Part shown: positions 35,847-45,972 of the stretch, piece by piece
Numbering within the stretch: the stretch's first letter is position 1
How the letters are laid out: every line of letters begins with the position of its first letter
Assembly: GCA_903834465.1 (NCBI GenBank)
Contig: CAILJB010000010.1
Location: 1 to 64,000, forward strand
Origin: an uncultured Pseudomonadota bacterium
GTDB lineage: Bacteria; Pseudomonadota; Gammaproteobacteria; Methylococcales; Methylomonadaceae
Length of the DNA: 64,000 nucleotides
Direction: 5' to 3'
Notes under the pieces: generated by a model
What the model was told of the DNA's origin: nothing
Seen by the model: only the letters and a program-made list of their open reading frames with translations
The model's database searches: none
Made by a program: the position numbers and the translations under genes

Positions 35847-37061
35847 CTATTTTGTTTTACGTTTTGCGGCGATTCGCAATCGCAACGCATTGAGTTTAAT
35901 AAAGCCTGCGGCATCTTTTTGGTCGTACGCGCCTTGGTCATCTTCAAATGTGGCAATACTTTTATCGAATAAACTGTCTGATGCTGATTCACGTCCGACC
36001 ACAATTACGTTGCCTTTATAGAGTTTTAAACGCACTTTACCATTCACGTTGATTTGTGATTCATCAATCATGGTTTGCAACATTTGACGTTCTGGACTCC
36101 ACCAATAACCGTTATAAATAATGGACGCATAACGTGGCATCAATTCATCTTTTAAATGCGCGACTTCGCGGTCAAGCGTCAAGGATTCAATGGCGCGATG
36201 CGCTTTGAGCATAATTGTTCCCGCTGGTGTTTCGTAACAACCGCGTGATTTCATACCGACATAACGGTTTTCCACAATATCCAAACGACCAATACCATTT
36301 TCACCACCAATTTTATTCAAACGTTCTAAAACGGTAGCTGGCGAAACCGGTTCATCGTTAATGGCAACCACGTCACCTTTTGAATACGTCAATTCGATAT
36401 ACGTTGCTTTATCGGGTGCATTTTCAGGCGAAACTGTCCAACGCCACATGGTTTCTTCGGGTTCAGTCCACGGATTTTCAAGCACGCGACCTTCGTAAGA
36501 AATGTGCAACAAATTTGCATCCATCGAATACGGGGACGCGCCACCTTGTTTTTGTTCAACCGGAATACCGTGTTTCGTGGCGTAATCGAGAAGCGATTGA
36601 CGTGAATTCAAATCCCATTCGCGCCACGGTGCAATGACGTGAATATCTGGGCGCAACGCATACGCACCCAATTCAAAACGCACTTGGTCATTACCTTTTC
36701 CCGTCGCGCCATGTGAAATGGCATCTGCACCGGTTTCATTCGCAATTTCAATCAAACGTTTTGCAATCAATGGACGCGCAATGGACGTGCCGAGCAAATA
36801 TTCGCCTTCATAAATTGTATTCGCACGAAACATAGGGAATACGAAATCACGGGCAAATTCTTCGCGTAAATCGTCAATGTAAATTTCTTTAATGCCGAGC
36901 GATTTTGCTTTCGCGCGAGCAGGTTCGACTTCTTCGCCCTGCCCTAAATCTGCGGTGAAGGTCACGACTTCACATTGATAAACGTCTTGTAACCATTTCA
37001 AAATTACCGATGTATCCAATCCGCCCGAATACGCTAAAACTACTTTTTTTATATCTGCCAT
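35847..37061 (-). CDS. argG: argininosuccinate synthase
   Basis: A 404-residue enzyme joining citrulline and aspartate with ATP in arginine synthesis. The P-loop-like pyrophosphatase motif [16 protein letters not shown] is at the N-terminus. [15 protein letters not shown] and the citrulline/aspartate-binding [16 protein letters not shown] are also present. Length fits the family (about 400). An AGGA precedes the ATG at 9 bases. It is 17 bases downstream of ctpA. Linking argG to pyrB puts two carbamoyl-phosphate/aspartate-using pathways in one run. Confidence 0.97.
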   Translation of the reverse strand: MADIKKVVLAYSGGLDTSVILKWLQDVYQCEVVTFTADLGQGEEVEPARAKAKSLGIKEIYIDDLREEFARDFVFPMFRANTIYEGEYLLGTSIARPLIAKRLIEIANETGADAISHGATGKGNDQVRFELGAYALRPDIHVIAPWREWDLNSRQSLLDYATKHGIPVEQKQGGASPYSMDANLLHISYEGRVLENPWTEPEETMWRWTVSPENAPDKATYIELTYSKGDVVAINDEPVSPATVLERLNKIGGENGIGRLDIVENRYVGMKSRGCYETPAGTIMLKAHRAIESLTLDREVAHLKDELMPRYASIIYNGYWWSPERQMLQTMIDESQINVNGKVRLKLYKGNVIVVGRESASDSLFDKSIATFEDDQGAYDQKDAAGFIKLNALRLRIAAKRKTK

Positions 37062-37078
37062 GTGTTCTATTCCTAAAA

Positions 37079-38398
37079 TTAACGTTTCATAATGCTAATG
37101 CCTTTGAGCAATGTCAACGCTTCATTCAAAGCATAATCTTTTGCATCTAAGGCATCTTTTTCTTTCGCTTCAGCATCTTTTGCAATTGCTTTTTCTTTGC
37201 TGTTTTGCAAATGGTTCGATAAATCCGCTTCTTTCACCGGTTTGAAATCCGATTTTTCGACAGTTTCCAATTTCATTTGTGCTAAAGCCACATCGGGTTC
37301 AATACCTTCTGCCTGTATCGAACGACCAGATGGTGTGTAATAACGTGCAGTGGTGAGTTTCACTGCCGAACCGTTGCTGGTGGGTAAAATGGTTTGCACC
37401 GAACCTTTACCGAATGATTTTTCGCCCATAATGATGGCGCGTTTAGAATCTTGTAACGCCCCCGCCACAATTTCAGATGCTGATGCAGAACCTGCGTTAA
37501 TCAATACAACCATTGGCGCGTCATCGATTAAATCATCAGGCGCGGCATTAAAACGCATTTCTGAGTTAGGAATCCGTCCTTTAGTGTAAACAATTAAGCC
37601 GCTTTTCATAAATGCGTCACTGACATCGACTGCCGCATTCAATACGCCACCGGGGTTATTGCGTAAATCCAACACCAAACCTTTCAACGCGCCACCATTT
37701 TCTTTTTTAAGTGACGCTAAGGCTTCTTTTAAATTCTCACCCGTACTCGATTGAAAACTACTGATGCGAACATAACCGTAATTTTTATCTAGCATTTTAC
37801 TTTTTACGCTTTTCGCTTTGATGATGTCACGGGTGATGGTCAATTTTAACGGGGTTTCAGATCCTTCACGCACAACGGTGAGTAAAATTTTACTGCCCGC
37901 TTCACCACGCATAGTTTTAACGGCATCGGCTAAACTCATACCTTTGACAGGCTTATCATCTAAACGAATAATCAAATCGCCGGTTTTAATGCCCGCACGT
38001 TGCGCTGGCGTATCATCAATCGGTGACACGACTTTCACGAAACCATTTTCCATCGTGACTTCAATGCCTAAACCACCGAATTGCCCCGTCGTGCCTTCTT
38101 TTAACTCTTGATACTCTTCGGCAACCAAATACGCTGAATGCGGGTCTAAACCACTCAACATTCCACGCACGGCATCTTCTAATAATTTTTTGTCTGAAAC
38201 CGGTTCGACGTAATCTTGTTTAATTCGTCCAAAAATTTCGGTAAACGTTTTTAAATCTTCTAACGGCAACGTTTCCGAATCGACTGCCACGCTCGGCGAC
38301 GTTGCAGCGCGTTCAGCAAAGACGCTGCCGCTCATACCAATCGCTCCGCCTAATGCAACGCCTAACGATAATAAATACACACTTTTCTTTTTCAACAT
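37079..38398 (-). CDS. ctpA: S41 family carboxy-terminal processing protease
   Basis: A 439-residue periplasmic serine protease. A signal peptide or anchor occupies about 1-28. The conserved [10 protein letters not shown] precedes a PDZ domain (about 95-180, [18 protein letters not shown]). The S41 core has the catalytic Ser in [15 protein letters not shown] and the Lys in [12 protein letters not shown]. The C-terminal tail is charged (Lys/Glu/Ala rich) and may be a coiled coil. In gammaproteobacteria ctpA commonly follows envC, and it trims envelope and peptidoglycan-hydrolase proteins. It lies 50 bases after envC. Confidence 0.95.
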   Translation of the reverse strand: MLKKKSVYLLSLGVALGGAIGMSGSVFAERAATSPSVAVDSETLPLEDLKTFTEIFGRIKQDYVEPVSDKKLLEDAVRGMLSGLDPHSAYLVAEEYQELKEGTTGQFGGLGIEVTMENGFVKVVSPIDDTPAQRAGIKTGDLIIRLDDKPVKGMSLADAVKTMRGEAGSKILLTVVREGSETPLKLTITRDIIKAKSVKSKMLDKNYGYVRISSFQSSTGENLKEALASLKKENGGALKGLVLDLRNNPGGVLNAAVDVSDAFMKSGLIVYTKGRIPNSEMRFNAAPDDLIDDAPMVVLINAGSASASEIVAGALQDSKRAIIMGEKSFGKGSVQTILPTSNGSAVKLTTARYYTPSGRSIQAEGIEPDVALAQMKLETVEKSDFKPVKEADLSNHLQNSKEKAIAKDAEAKEKDALDAKDYALNEALTLLKGISIMKR

Positions 38399-38448
38399 GA
38401 CCTTTCACATTCAACAATTTTAATAAAGGCACAAATTTGCACCTGTTT

Positions 38449-39702
38449 TTATTTACACCATTCCATGGGGTCAACCGGTTTGCCTTTTTTTCGAATCCCA
38501 AAATACAAACTCGCGCGATCATGACCGCCGCTCAATCCTACTGACGCAATGACATCACCCGCATTGACCACTTCGCCGACTTTTTTATACAAACTCTGAT
38601 TAAACGCATACAAACTGATATAACCTTTTCCGTGATCGACAATAATAATTAACCCATAACCACGCATCCAATCCGCATAAACCACTTTACCATCGGTAAT
38701 GCTGTGAATTTCAGTGCCTTCGTCAGCCGCAATTAGCACGCCATCTAATTTTCCTTCTTCTCGCGCACTGCCAAATTTTTGCATTAACTCACCTTTTACT
38801 GGCCAAGGTAATTCGCCTTTTAATACTGCAAAATCACCTTGCAACGGAGGAAAATGCTCAGAACTAAGCGACTTTATCGGCTCAATAGCTATTTCTTTAT
38901 TCACGGATGCAATAACTGGCTCTTCATCTGCCAATTTTGGCGCAACAAAAGTTGCTTCTTCTTCAGCTTCCTGACGTGATTTACGCAATGCACGCGCTTT
39001 ATCAATTTCAGTATTTAAATCGCTGCTTGACGTTTGCAACGAGGAAAGCAATTTCTTTAACGCATTTTCACTGTCTTTCAATCGATTGATTTGTTGTTCA
39101 TTCGATAAAAAATCTGGCGTGGCGTGTTTTAACAATTGCGCCCGTTGTTTTTTTAGCGATTCAATGGAATTTTTCTCAAGTTTTTTTTGCGTTAAATCTT
39201 GTTCAAGTTGCGCGGTTTCCGTTTCATTTTGCTTTTTTAACTGCTCTAAACGCCGTAAAGACTCGCTCACACCATTCAATTGATTCACACGCCGCGCATT
39301 TAAATAATCGTAATACGCAAGCATTCGACTCGATAATATGGGGTCTTGTTGATTTAACAATAACTTTAAACGCTCTTTATGTCCCATCGCATACATCGTT
39401 TTTATTTGACCGGCAAGTTCATCGTTTTGTTTGCTAATTTCTTGTGTCAACGACTGAATTTCAGTATGAATTTTCACCAAATTTTGTTTTTGATGCGCGG
39501 TCTGATTTTCCAACGATTTTAACAATGCGGCCGTGCGCCCGTACAATTTATCAAGTTCAGCGAGTTGGTCATTTAACAACGCGGTTTGCGCTTGTTTATC
39601 AACACTAATCACCGCATCCCGCGACGTTAAAATTTCAGCGCGACTATTTATCGCACTGACAATAAAAATAACGCCGCAAACGTATTTAGATAATCGCGCC
39701 AC
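38449..39702 (-). CDS. envC: EnvC-like murein hydrolase activator (degenerate M23/LytM)
   Basis: A 417-residue periplasmic protein. A signal peptide occupies about 1-22. A long coiled coil (about 30-255) with Lys/Glu/Gln-rich heptads, as in EnvC, follows. The C-terminal LytM domain runs from about 300 to 417. The zinc ligands of active M23 peptidases are missing: the HxxxD region reads LDGVLI and the HxH region reads SLYFGI. The protein is therefore expected to activate amidases at the septum rather than cut peptidoglycan itself. It begins 3 bases after gpmI stops, the same gpmI-envC order as in E. coli. Confidence 0.92.
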   Translation of the reverse strand: MARLSKYVCGVIFIVSAINSRAEILTSRDAVISVDKQAQTALLNDQLAELDKLYGRTAALLKSLENQTAHQKQNLVKIHTEIQSLTQEISKQNDELAGQIKTMYAMGHKERLKLLLNQQDPILSSRMLAYYDYLNARRVNQLNGVSESLRRLEQLKKQNETETAQLEQDLTQKKLEKNSIESLKKQRAQLLKHATPDFLSNEQQINRLKDSENALKKLLSSLQTSSSDLNTEIDKARALRKSRQEAEEEATFVAPKLADEEPVIASVNKEIAIEPIKSLSSEHFPPLQGDFAVLKGELPWPVKGELMQKFGSAREEGKLDGVLIAADEGTEIHSITDGKVVYADWMRGYGLIIIVDHGKGYISLYAFNQSLYKKVGEVVNAGDVIASVGLSGGHDRASLYFGIRKKGKPVDPMEWCK

Positions 39703-39705
39703 AAA

Positions 39706-41244
39706 TTAACGCAACAATGACTTACCGCTCATTTCAACAGGCGGTGTAAGATTCAAAATCGCTAACATAGTTGGCGCAATATCGGCTAAATTTCCGCCGT
39801 CTGCCAACGCTCTATCGCCTTCAACATAAACTAATGGTACTACGTTCGTGGTATGCGCCGTATGTACTTGTCCGGTCGAATCGTCCGTCATTTGTTCAAT
39901 ATTGCCATGATCAGCCGTGATTAGCATTCGTCCGCCAACCGATTTCAAAGCATCCACAATACATTGCAACGAATGATCAATGGTTTCTACTGCCGTAATC
40001 GCTGCGTCTAACACGCCGGTATGACCAACCATATCGCAATTCGCGTAATTACAAATAATCACATCATGTTTTTCTTCGAGAATATCTTTGACTAAATGAT
40101 AAGTGACTTCGGGCGCACTCATTTCGGGTTGTAAATCGTATGTTTTTACTTTTGGCGAGGGTACTAAAATACGGTCTTCACCTGTAAACGGTTCATCGCG
40201 CCCACCGTTAAAAAAGAACGTTACATGCGCATACTTTTCAGTTTCCGCTAGACGTAATTGCGACATGCCAAGTTGTGACAAATAATCGCCTAAACTGTTT
40301 TTAATTCCAACAGATGGAAATGCAATCGGATAAGTAAATTTTTCATGATATTCCGTCAAGGTCACAAAATAACCGTGATGCGGCGCATGATTACGGTCAA
40401 ATTTATCAAATGTCGGTTCAGTAATTGCCTGACTGATTTCTCTTGCTCTATCCGAGCGAAAATTCATAAATACGACCGAATCATCTAAATCAATCGAAAT
40501 GGCAGATTCTGGATTTTCGGCAATTAACGTCGGCAACACAAATTCGTCATCTTCACCACGTTCGTAGGCAGCATCTAAACCGGCTTGTGCTGTAGTTGCA
40601 AAATACGGAGCTTGTGTTTTCATAAGCATATCGTAGGCTTGTTTAACGCGCTCCCAACGGTTGTCTCTGTCCATTGCATAAAATCGTCCGGTTATCGACG
40701 CAATTTGTCCAACGCCCAGTTCAGTCATTTTATTTTCTAAAAAAATAAACGAACTGGCAGCACTTCTTGGCGGCACATCGCGTCCATCCAAAAACGCATG
40801 CACATAAATTTTTGTTAAGCCGCGTTTTGCTGCTAATTCGACCATCGCGGCAATTTGTGCTTCATGACTATGCACGCCTCCAGGAGAAAGTAAGCCTAAA
40901 ATATGCAATGCTTTGTCTTTATTTTTTGCTTCATCCACGGCTTGACACAACACAGAATTTTCAAAAAAACTGCCGTCTACAATGGCATCGTTTACTTTGG
41001 TAAAATCTTGCGGCATATAACGCCCACAGCCAATGTGTAAATGTCCAACTTCCGAATTTCCCATTTGTCCATCTGGCAAACCCACGGCATGACCCGAACA
41101 ATTCAAATACGTCATTGGATACGTTTTTTGCAATTTATCCCAGCACGGCGTTTTTGCCAGCGCAATGGCGTTATTTTCAGTCACTGGCGAATAGCCAAAG
41201 CCATCAAGAATCAATAAAACTAACGGTTTAATACGTTGCGCCAT
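39706..41244 (-). CDS. gpmI: cofactor-independent phosphoglycerate mutase
   Basis: A 512-residue manganese enzyme interconverting 3- and 2-phosphoglycerate. It has the alkaline-phosphatase-like metal motifs LLILDGFGYS at the N-terminus, the phosphoserine site in MGNSEVGHLHIG (about residue 62), HAFLDGRDVPPRSA, and the late NYANCDMVGHTG and ADHGNIEQM. The ATG at 41244 gives the canonical MAQRIKPLVLLILDGFG-type start; the upstream in-frame start at 41301 adds 19 residues of unlikely sequence. It is the first gene of a five-gene minus-strand run and is divergent from the rhodanese gene. Confidence 0.96.
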   Translation of the reverse strand: MAQRIKPLVLLILDGFGYSPVTENNAIALAKTPCWDKLQKTYPMTYLNCSGHAVGLPDGQMGNSEVGHLHIGCGRYMPQDFTKVNDAIVDGSFFENSVLCQAVDEAKNKDKALHILGLLSPGGVHSHEAQIAAMVELAAKRGLTKIYVHAFLDGRDVPPRSAASSFIFLENKMTELGVGQIASITGRFYAMDRDNRWERVKQAYDMLMKTQAPYFATTAQAGLDAAYERGEDDEFVLPTLIAENPESAISIDLDDSVVFMNFRSDRAREISQAITEPTFDKFDRNHAPHHGYFVTLTEYHEKFTYPIAFPSVGIKNSLGDYLSQLGMSQLRLAETEKYAHVTFFFNGGRDEPFTGEDRILVPSPKVKTYDLQPEMSAPEVTYHLVKDILEEKHDVIICNYANCDMVGHTGVLDAAITAVETIDHSLQCIVDALKSVGGRMLITADHGNIEQMTDDSTGQVHTAHTTNVVPLVYVEGDRALADGGNLADIAPTMLAILNLTPPVEMSGKSLLR

Positions 41245-41392
41245 GATTTTTTTCCTGTTTGAAATAGCCGTAATGGCGAATAGTGAGGTATGATTTCGCA
41301 TAATCTAGCGTTGTTAGGCGGCATTATAGCAACACACGCCGTCCGTCGTTACTTCAAATTCTTTTTATTCACCTCATAACTAAAGCGTACTC

Positions 41393-41842
41393 ATGGATCG
41401 TTATCTCGAATTTATTTTAAATCACTATATTTTGTCGCTTGCAATGGCGGTAGTGACGTTTTTACTCATACAGGAATTTTTTGATACTGCCTTCAAACGC
41501 TTCAATGCGATTTCGCCTCTGTTAGCGGTTGCTAAAATCGACGATGCAAATACGGTCGTCATTGACGTGCGTGAATCGCCAGATTTTATTCAAGGTCATA
41601 TCGAAAATGCTGTAAACGCGCCGTTAAGTAAACTTACAGAGCAATTGCCTGTGTTGCAAAAATACAAAAAAAATCTGTTGTTAATCACTTGCCAAACCGG
41701 TACTCGTGCTGCGGCAGCTGCTAAATTATTGACCAAATCGGGTTTTGAAAACGTATTGATTTTGACTGGCGGTATGAACGCATGGCAAGACGAATACAAA
41801 TTACCAATTAAAGTCACCAGTAAAAATCGGGTTACTGTTTAA
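41393..41842 (+). CDS. membrane-anchored rhodanese-like protein (YibN type)
   Basis: A 149-residue protein with one N-terminal membrane segment (about 11-29) and a cytoplasmic rhodanese domain. The domain has VVIDVRESPDFIQGHIENAVNAP and the active cysteine in ITCQTGTRAAAAA (about residue 100). The same gene sits upstream of grxC-secB-gpsA in E. coli (yibN). Here secB follows directly after 57 bases and no grxC is present. Sulfurtransferase activity is plausible; recent work on E. coli YibN concerns membrane protein insertion, so the role is open. Confidence 0.88.
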   Translation: MDRYLEFILNHYILSLAMAVVTFLLIQEFFDTAFKRFNAISPLLAVAKIDDANTVVIDVRESPDFIQGHIENAVNAPLSKLTEQLPVLQKYKKNLLLITCQTGTRAAAAAKLLTKSGFENVLILTGGMNAWQDEYKLPIKVTSKNRVTV

Positions 41843-41899
41843 CATTCCGGTTTAATATTATTTTATTTACATAACCTTAAAATTTTAAGAGAGGAAATC

Positions 41900-42352
41900 A
41901 TGGCTGAAGAAAAACAATTCGCAATTCAAAAAATTTATACTAAAGATATTTCATTTGAAACGCCAAATTCACCACAAGTTTTCGTTGAAGAATGGAAACC
42001 ATCGGTGGAATTTAATTTAGCAACCAATGTACAACAATTGGATGAAAATCTTGCAGAAGTAGCAATTAAATTAACGATTACCGTCAAAAGCGGCGAAGTT
42101 GTCGCGTATTTAGTGGAAGTCACACAAGCCGGTATTTTCGTTTTAGGTGGTTTCAGCGAACAAGAAATGGGCGGCATGGTTGGCAGTTTCTGTCCAAACA
42201 TTTTATTCCCGTATGCGCGTGAAGTGGTGTCTGATTTAGTTGCAAAAGGCGGTTTCCCACAATTCATTCTTGCACCCGTGAATTTTGATGCGTTATACGC
42301 GCAACACGCTCAAGCGCAAACACAAGCACCAAGTTCTGACGCGATTAACTAA
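41900..42352 (+). CDS. secB: protein-export chaperone SecB
   Basis: A 150-residue cytoplasmic chaperone that holds precursor proteins unfolded and delivers them to SecA. Family features include IQKIYTKDISFETPNSP at the N-terminus, EVTQAGIFVLGGF, and the region CPNILFPYAREVVSDLVAKGGFPQ near the C-terminus. AGAGGAAATC precedes the ATG as a good ribosome site. It is followed after 10 bases by gpsA. Confidence 0.97.
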   Translation: MAEEKQFAIQKIYTKDISFETPNSPQVFVEEWKPSVEFNLATNVQQLDENLAEVAIKLTITVKSGEVVAYLVEVTQAGIFVLGGFSEQEMGGMVGSFCPNILFPYAREVVSDLVAKGGFPQFILAPVNFDALYAQHAQAQTQAPSSDAIN

Positions 42353-42362
42353 TGCTTGAATT

Positions 42363-43361
42363 ATGACTAACAAAATAGCGGTACTTGGTGCGGGGTCTTG
42401 GGGAACGGCATTAGCCATGTTGGCGGCGCGTAATGGTTGCCAAACACTATTGTGGGGGCATCATCCCGCGCACATTGAAACTCTAAAACGCGAACGCGAA
42501 AATCGGAGGTATTTACCAAATTTGCCGTTTAATGACAAATTGACATTAACAGCCGATTTAGCGGAAGTTGCCGCGTTCAGTGACATAATTTTGGTGTCCG
42601 TTCCCTCGCACGCTTTCAAAGACACGTTGCAAAAGTTAAAACCCTTAGTTTCTGAAAACGTAAAAATTGCTTGGGCAACCAAAGGGTTTAACAAAGAAAA
42701 TGGTGGTTTATTGCATGAAATTGTTGCCGAGGTTTTTGGTTCTCAAACGCCAGCAGCATTGATTTCAGGCCCTAGTTTTGCAAAAGAAGTCGCCGCCGAT
42801 TTACCGACGGCGATTGCAATTGCTTCAACACAACCTGAATTTGCGGCGCAATTAGCGACCATTATGCACAGCGACCGGTTTCGCGCGTACACCAATAACG
42901 ATTTGATTGGTGTTGAAGTTGGCGGCGCAGTTAAAAACGTCATGGCAATTGCCGCAGGCATTGCAGACGGCTTAGGTTTTGGTGCGAATACGCGAGCGGC
43001 ATTGATTACACGGGGCTTAAATGAAATTATTCGTTTAGGCGTTCAGCTCGGTGGAAAACAAGACACGTTTATGGGGTTAGCGGGCTTAGGCGATTTACTT
43101 TTAACTTGCACCGATAACCAATCGCGTAATCGTCGATTCGGTTTGGCGTTAGGACAAGGCAAATCGTTTGAACAAGCTAAAGAAGAAATTGGTCAAGAAA
43201 TCGAAGGTGTTTCGGCAGCCAAACAAACGTTTTTATTAGCGCAAAAGTTTGGGATTGAAATGCCTATTACCGAGCAAACGTATAAAGTGCTTTATGAAGG
43301 TCTTGCACCGCGTGAGGCTGTACAAAATTTGTTGGCTCGCGAACAAAAAGCAGAATCTTGA
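42363..43361 (+). CDS. gpsA: NAD(P)-dependent glycerol-3-phosphate dehydrogenase
   Basis: A 332-residue cytoplasmic enzyme making sn-glycerol 3-phosphate for phospholipids. It has the Rossmann motif VLGAGSWGTALAML at residue 6, then LISGPSFAKEVAADLPTA. The catalytic lysine lies in GGAVKNVMAIAAGIADG, and GLAGLGDLLLTCT and SRNRRFG follow. It is the last gene of the rhodanese-secB-gpsA run and is followed by a terminator. Confidence 0.97.
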   Translation: MTNKIAVLGAGSWGTALAMLAARNGCQTLLWGHHPAHIETLKRERENRRYLPNLPFNDKLTLTADLAEVAAFSDIILVSVPSHAFKDTLQKLKPLVSENVKIAWATKGFNKENGGLLHEIVAEVFGSQTPAALISGPSFAKEVAADLPTAIAIASTQPEFAAQLATIMHSDRFRAYTNNDLIGVEVGGAVKNVMAIAAGIADGLGFGANTRAALITRGLNEIIRLGVQLGGKQDTFMGLAGLGDLLLTCTDNQSRNRRFGLALGQGKSFEQAKEEIGQEIEGVSAAKQTFLLAQKFGIEMPITEQTYKVLYEGLAPREAVQNLLAREQKAES

Positions 43362-43371
43362 TTTTAGACAT

Positions 43372-43403
43372 AAAAGCGTGCGAGATATTTTGCACGCTTT
43401 TTG
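43372..43403. terminator. bidirectional terminator between gpsA and cheB
   Basis: A 10-bp perfect stem (AAAAGCGTGC/GCACGCTTTT) with a 10-base loop, flanked by A and T runs. It lies 10 bases after gpsA and directly against the cheB stop, so it ends both convergent transcripts. Confidence 0.88.
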
Positions 43404-44477
43404 TTATCTTCCATGACCATAAGCGACGATTTCATGTGCAATACGGCTTAGTGGTAATTCTTTATTTACCGCCCCTAATTTTACCGCTTCTTTAGGCATT
43501 CCGTACACCACGCAACTTTCCTCATCTTGCCCCAACGTGCGTGCGCCCATCTCAGACATTTCTTTTAAGCCTCGCGCTCCATCATCGCCCATACCTGTCA
43601 TAATAATGCCTAATGCGTTTTTACCCGCGCATTTAGCTACGGAACGAAATAACACGTCAACAGAAGGACGATGGCGCGTAACAAGCGGGCCATCAACAAT
43701 TTCAACATAATATTGTGCGCCACTACGTTTGAGTAGCATGTGTTTTCCACCTTGAGCAATAAGTGCGCGTCCAGGTAAAACACGATCACCATTAACGGCT
43801 TCACGCACTTCAATCTGACATAAACCATTTAAACGCGCCGCAAACGCGCCGGTAAATTTTTCGGGCATGTGTTGCACAATTACAATGCCAGGGCAAACAC
43901 GCGGTAAAGCAACTAGCACCACTTCCAAGGCTTGCGTTCCGCCAGTAGACGTTCCAATCGCAACAATCCGGTCTGTTGTTTCCGCCATTGCATGAGAACT
44001 TGCGGGAAGAATTGCATCGGCGGTTAATTTTGCTTGTACCGGTACGGCGGATGCAACGGCACTTAAACGCCGTAAATTTGCGTGAGAGGCGGCTTTAACC
44101 GCCGCAATCAAACTTTCTGAATCATCCTGTAAAAATTGTTTAAGCCCAACTTTAGGTTTGGTGACAATACTCACTGCACCTGCTGCCAAGGCTTGCATAG
44201 TGGTTTCTGCACCTTTTTCGGTTAGCGTCGAACAAATGACCACAGGCGTAGGATGTTCGTGCATCAATTTTTTCAAAAAAGTAATACCATCCATGCGTGG
44301 CATTTCTACGTCTAATACGATGACATCGGGCCATTGTATTTGCATTCTAGTCATGGCAAATATTGGATCGGCAACCGCACCAATCACTTTAATACTTGGG
44401 TCTTTTGATAAACATGCTGTTAAAACTTGTCGCACCACAGCAGAATCATCCACTAATAACACATTGATTTGCCCCAA
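43404..44477 (-). CDS. cheB: chemotaxis glutamate methylesterase/deamidase
   Basis: A 357-residue two-domain protein that removes methyl groups from receptor glutamates. The receiver domain (about 1-120) has [10 protein letters not shown], the phosphoacceptor in [11 protein letters not shown] and the Lys in VTKPKVG. The methylesterase domain (about 165-355) has the catalytic Ser in [10 protein letters not shown], His in [13 protein letters not shown] and Asp in [11 protein letters not shown]. It is the last gene of chemotaxis cluster A, 30 bases after cheR. Cluster B shows no cheB in the part visible, so this enzyme may serve both. Confidence 0.96.
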   Translation of the reverse strand: MGQINVLLVDDSAVVRQVLTACLSKDPSIKVIGAVADPIFAMTRMQIQWPDVIVLDVEMPRMDGITFLKKLMHEHPTPVVICSTLTEKGAETTMQALAAGAVSIVTKPKVGLKQFLQDDSESLIAAVKAASHANLRRLSAVASAVPVQAKLTADAILPASSHAMAETTDRIVAIGTSTGGTQALEVVLVALPRVCPGIVIVQHMPEKFTGAFAARLNGLCQIEVREAVNGDRVLPGRALIAQGGKHMLLKRSGAQYYVEIVDGPLVTRHRPSVDVLFRSVAKCAGKNALGIIMTGMGDDGARGLKEMSEMGARTLGQDEESCVVYGMPKEAVKLGAVNKELPLSRIAHEIVAYGHGR

Positions 44478-44507
44478 TGTACACTCCCTAAAAATCTGTG
44501 AATTTGC

Positions 44508-45350
44508 TTACGGTTTTAAATAAACGGCAGGTTGTATTAAACGTACTTCTGGGGCTACACCATTTAACGTTTCAGAATGCCCCACTAAAAAATATCCACC
44601 CGAACGCAATAATGGCAATAAACGCGCTACAACCTTTGATTTTGTATCTTGATTAAAATAAATCAAAACGTTACGGAGGAATATTATATCAAATTGCCCC
44701 AACTTCGGTGGCGGGTCAGTCAGATTATGCTGTATGAATTGTACACGTTCGCGCAGTTTACGCCCAATCAGTAATTTTCCCTCTTGACTACCTGTGCCTC
44801 TCAGACAGTAATTTGACAAATAATATTGAGGAATTTCTGACATTCTATCCATAGCATAAAGACCAGAACGCGCCTGCATTAACACTTGAGTATTTAAATC
44901 AGAAGCGATTACTTCCCACGGTGCATTATTACCTAATATCTCATCTAGTAACATTGCAATAGTGTAAGGCTCTTCGCCAGTTGAACAAGCCGCACTCCAA
45001 ATTCGCAATGCTTTACCAGATTTTGCTGCATGTAAAATTTGTTGGCGTAAAAAATCGAAATGTTTCGGCTCACGAAAAAAATGTGTTTCGTTCGTGGTAA
45101 GCAAATCAACAGCTGTTTGCAATTCGGTTTTACCATTAGCGGCAGTGATCATGTTGAAATAGTCACCATAACTCGCCAGACCGTGATGAGCCAGTCGCTT
45201 TGCTAAACGACTGGTCACGAGGGATTTTTTCGAGGCAGACATCGTAATGCCGGCGATGCGAAAAATCAGGTCACAAAATTGAGTGAATTCTTTTTCCTTC
45301 AACGTCACTCCCAGCATATTGTTAGGAGGGACGATTATGTTGTTATTCAT
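44508..45350 (-). CDS. cheR: chemotaxis receptor methyltransferase, cluster A
   Basis: A 280-residue SAM-dependent methyltransferase acting on receptor glutamates. The N-terminal helical domain (FTQFCDLIFRIAGITM) is followed by the catalytic domain with TTNETHFFREPKHFDFL, the SAM-binding WSAACSTGEEPYTIAM, and IIFLRNVLIYFNQ. The beta-subdomain that docks receptor tails is present. The ATG at 45350 aligns with the start of the paralogue at 54107-54937; a GTG at 45398 would add 16 residues. It lies between cheW and cheB. Confidence 0.95.
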   Translation of the reverse strand: MNNNIIVPPNNMLGVTLKEKEFTQFCDLIFRIAGITMSASKKSLVTSRLAKRLAHHGLASYGDYFNMITAANGKTELQTAVDLLTTNETHFFREPKHFDFLRQQILHAAKSGKALRIWSAACSTGEEPYTIAMLLDEILGNNAPWEVIASDLNTQVLMQARSGLYAMDRMSEIPQYYLSNYCLRGTGSQEGKLLIGRKLRERVQFIQHNLTDPPPKLGQFDIIFLRNVLIYFNQDTKSKVVARLLPLLRSGGYFLVGHSETLNGVAPEVRLIQPAVYLKP

Positions 45351-45420
45351 TTCAATTCGAGCCTTAGGTGGATAAAAATTTCTATTACGCTGTATCACAA
45401 AAGACCATACCTAACATATA

Positions 45421-45963
45421 TCAAATTGATGGTAGCTCTACGGGCGAATGACTGCGCACTGAAACCAATGCCGCCATATCATCCATCGATAACACATACT
45501 GAATATTTAAAATAATGACAAACTTACCATTTATTTTTCCCATACCGGCAATAAAATCAGCGCGAATATTTGCCCCAAAAGAGGGTGCAGGTTCGATTTC
45601 GCAGGCGGGAATTTCCAACACGGCATTTACTGCATCCACCATTACGCCAACACTGTGTGTTTCCACGCCTATTTCTACTTCAATAATGATAATGCAGTTT
45701 CGTCGCCCCACCACAGTAGGGGATTTTCCAAACCGCGCACTTAAATCGATGACTGGTACGACTGCACCGCGTAAGTTAATCACGCCACGAATAAATTCTG
45801 GCATACGCGGTACTTCGGTCAATTGCCCATACTGAATAATTTCTTTAATACGCTGTATGCTGATGGCGTATGATTCGCCTGTCAACATAAACGTAAGATA
45901 TTGCTGCTCGCCCGAATCCTGTTCAGCAATTGAGGTCGATGGCGATTGTGTCAGTGCATTCAT
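45421..45963 (-). CDS. cheW: chemotaxis coupling protein, cluster A
   Basis: A 180-residue CheW that links receptors to CheA. It shows the coupling-protein pattern YLTFMLTGESYAISIQRIKEII, then VPRMPEFIRGVINLRGAVVPVIDLSARFG and IAGMGKINGKFVIILNI. The N-terminal 20 residues are a flexible Ser/Thr/Gln-rich lead. The paralogue at 57642-58172 is very similar throughout, pointing to cluster duplication. It starts 9 bases after the soluble receptor gene ends. Confidence 0.95.
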   Translation of the reverse strand: MNALTQSPSTSIAEQDSGEQQYLTFMLTGESYAISIQRIKEIIQYGQLTEVPRMPEFIRGVINLRGAVVPVIDLSARFGKSPTVVGRRNCIIIIEVEIGVETHSVGVMVDAVNAVLEIPACEIEPAPSFGANIRADFIAGMGKINGKFVIILNIQYVLSMDDMAALVSVRSHSPVELPSI

Positions 45964-45972
45964 ATCCCACTC

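Noticed and set aside
35827-36004. Long N-terminal extension of PyrB overlapping argG
   Set aside because: The 59 extra residues are the argG 3' end read in another frame. The normal PyrB start at 35827 fits the family.
38449-39702. Active M23 peptidase
   Set aside because: The zinc-binding His/Asp positions are replaced, so it is called an EnvC-type activator instead.
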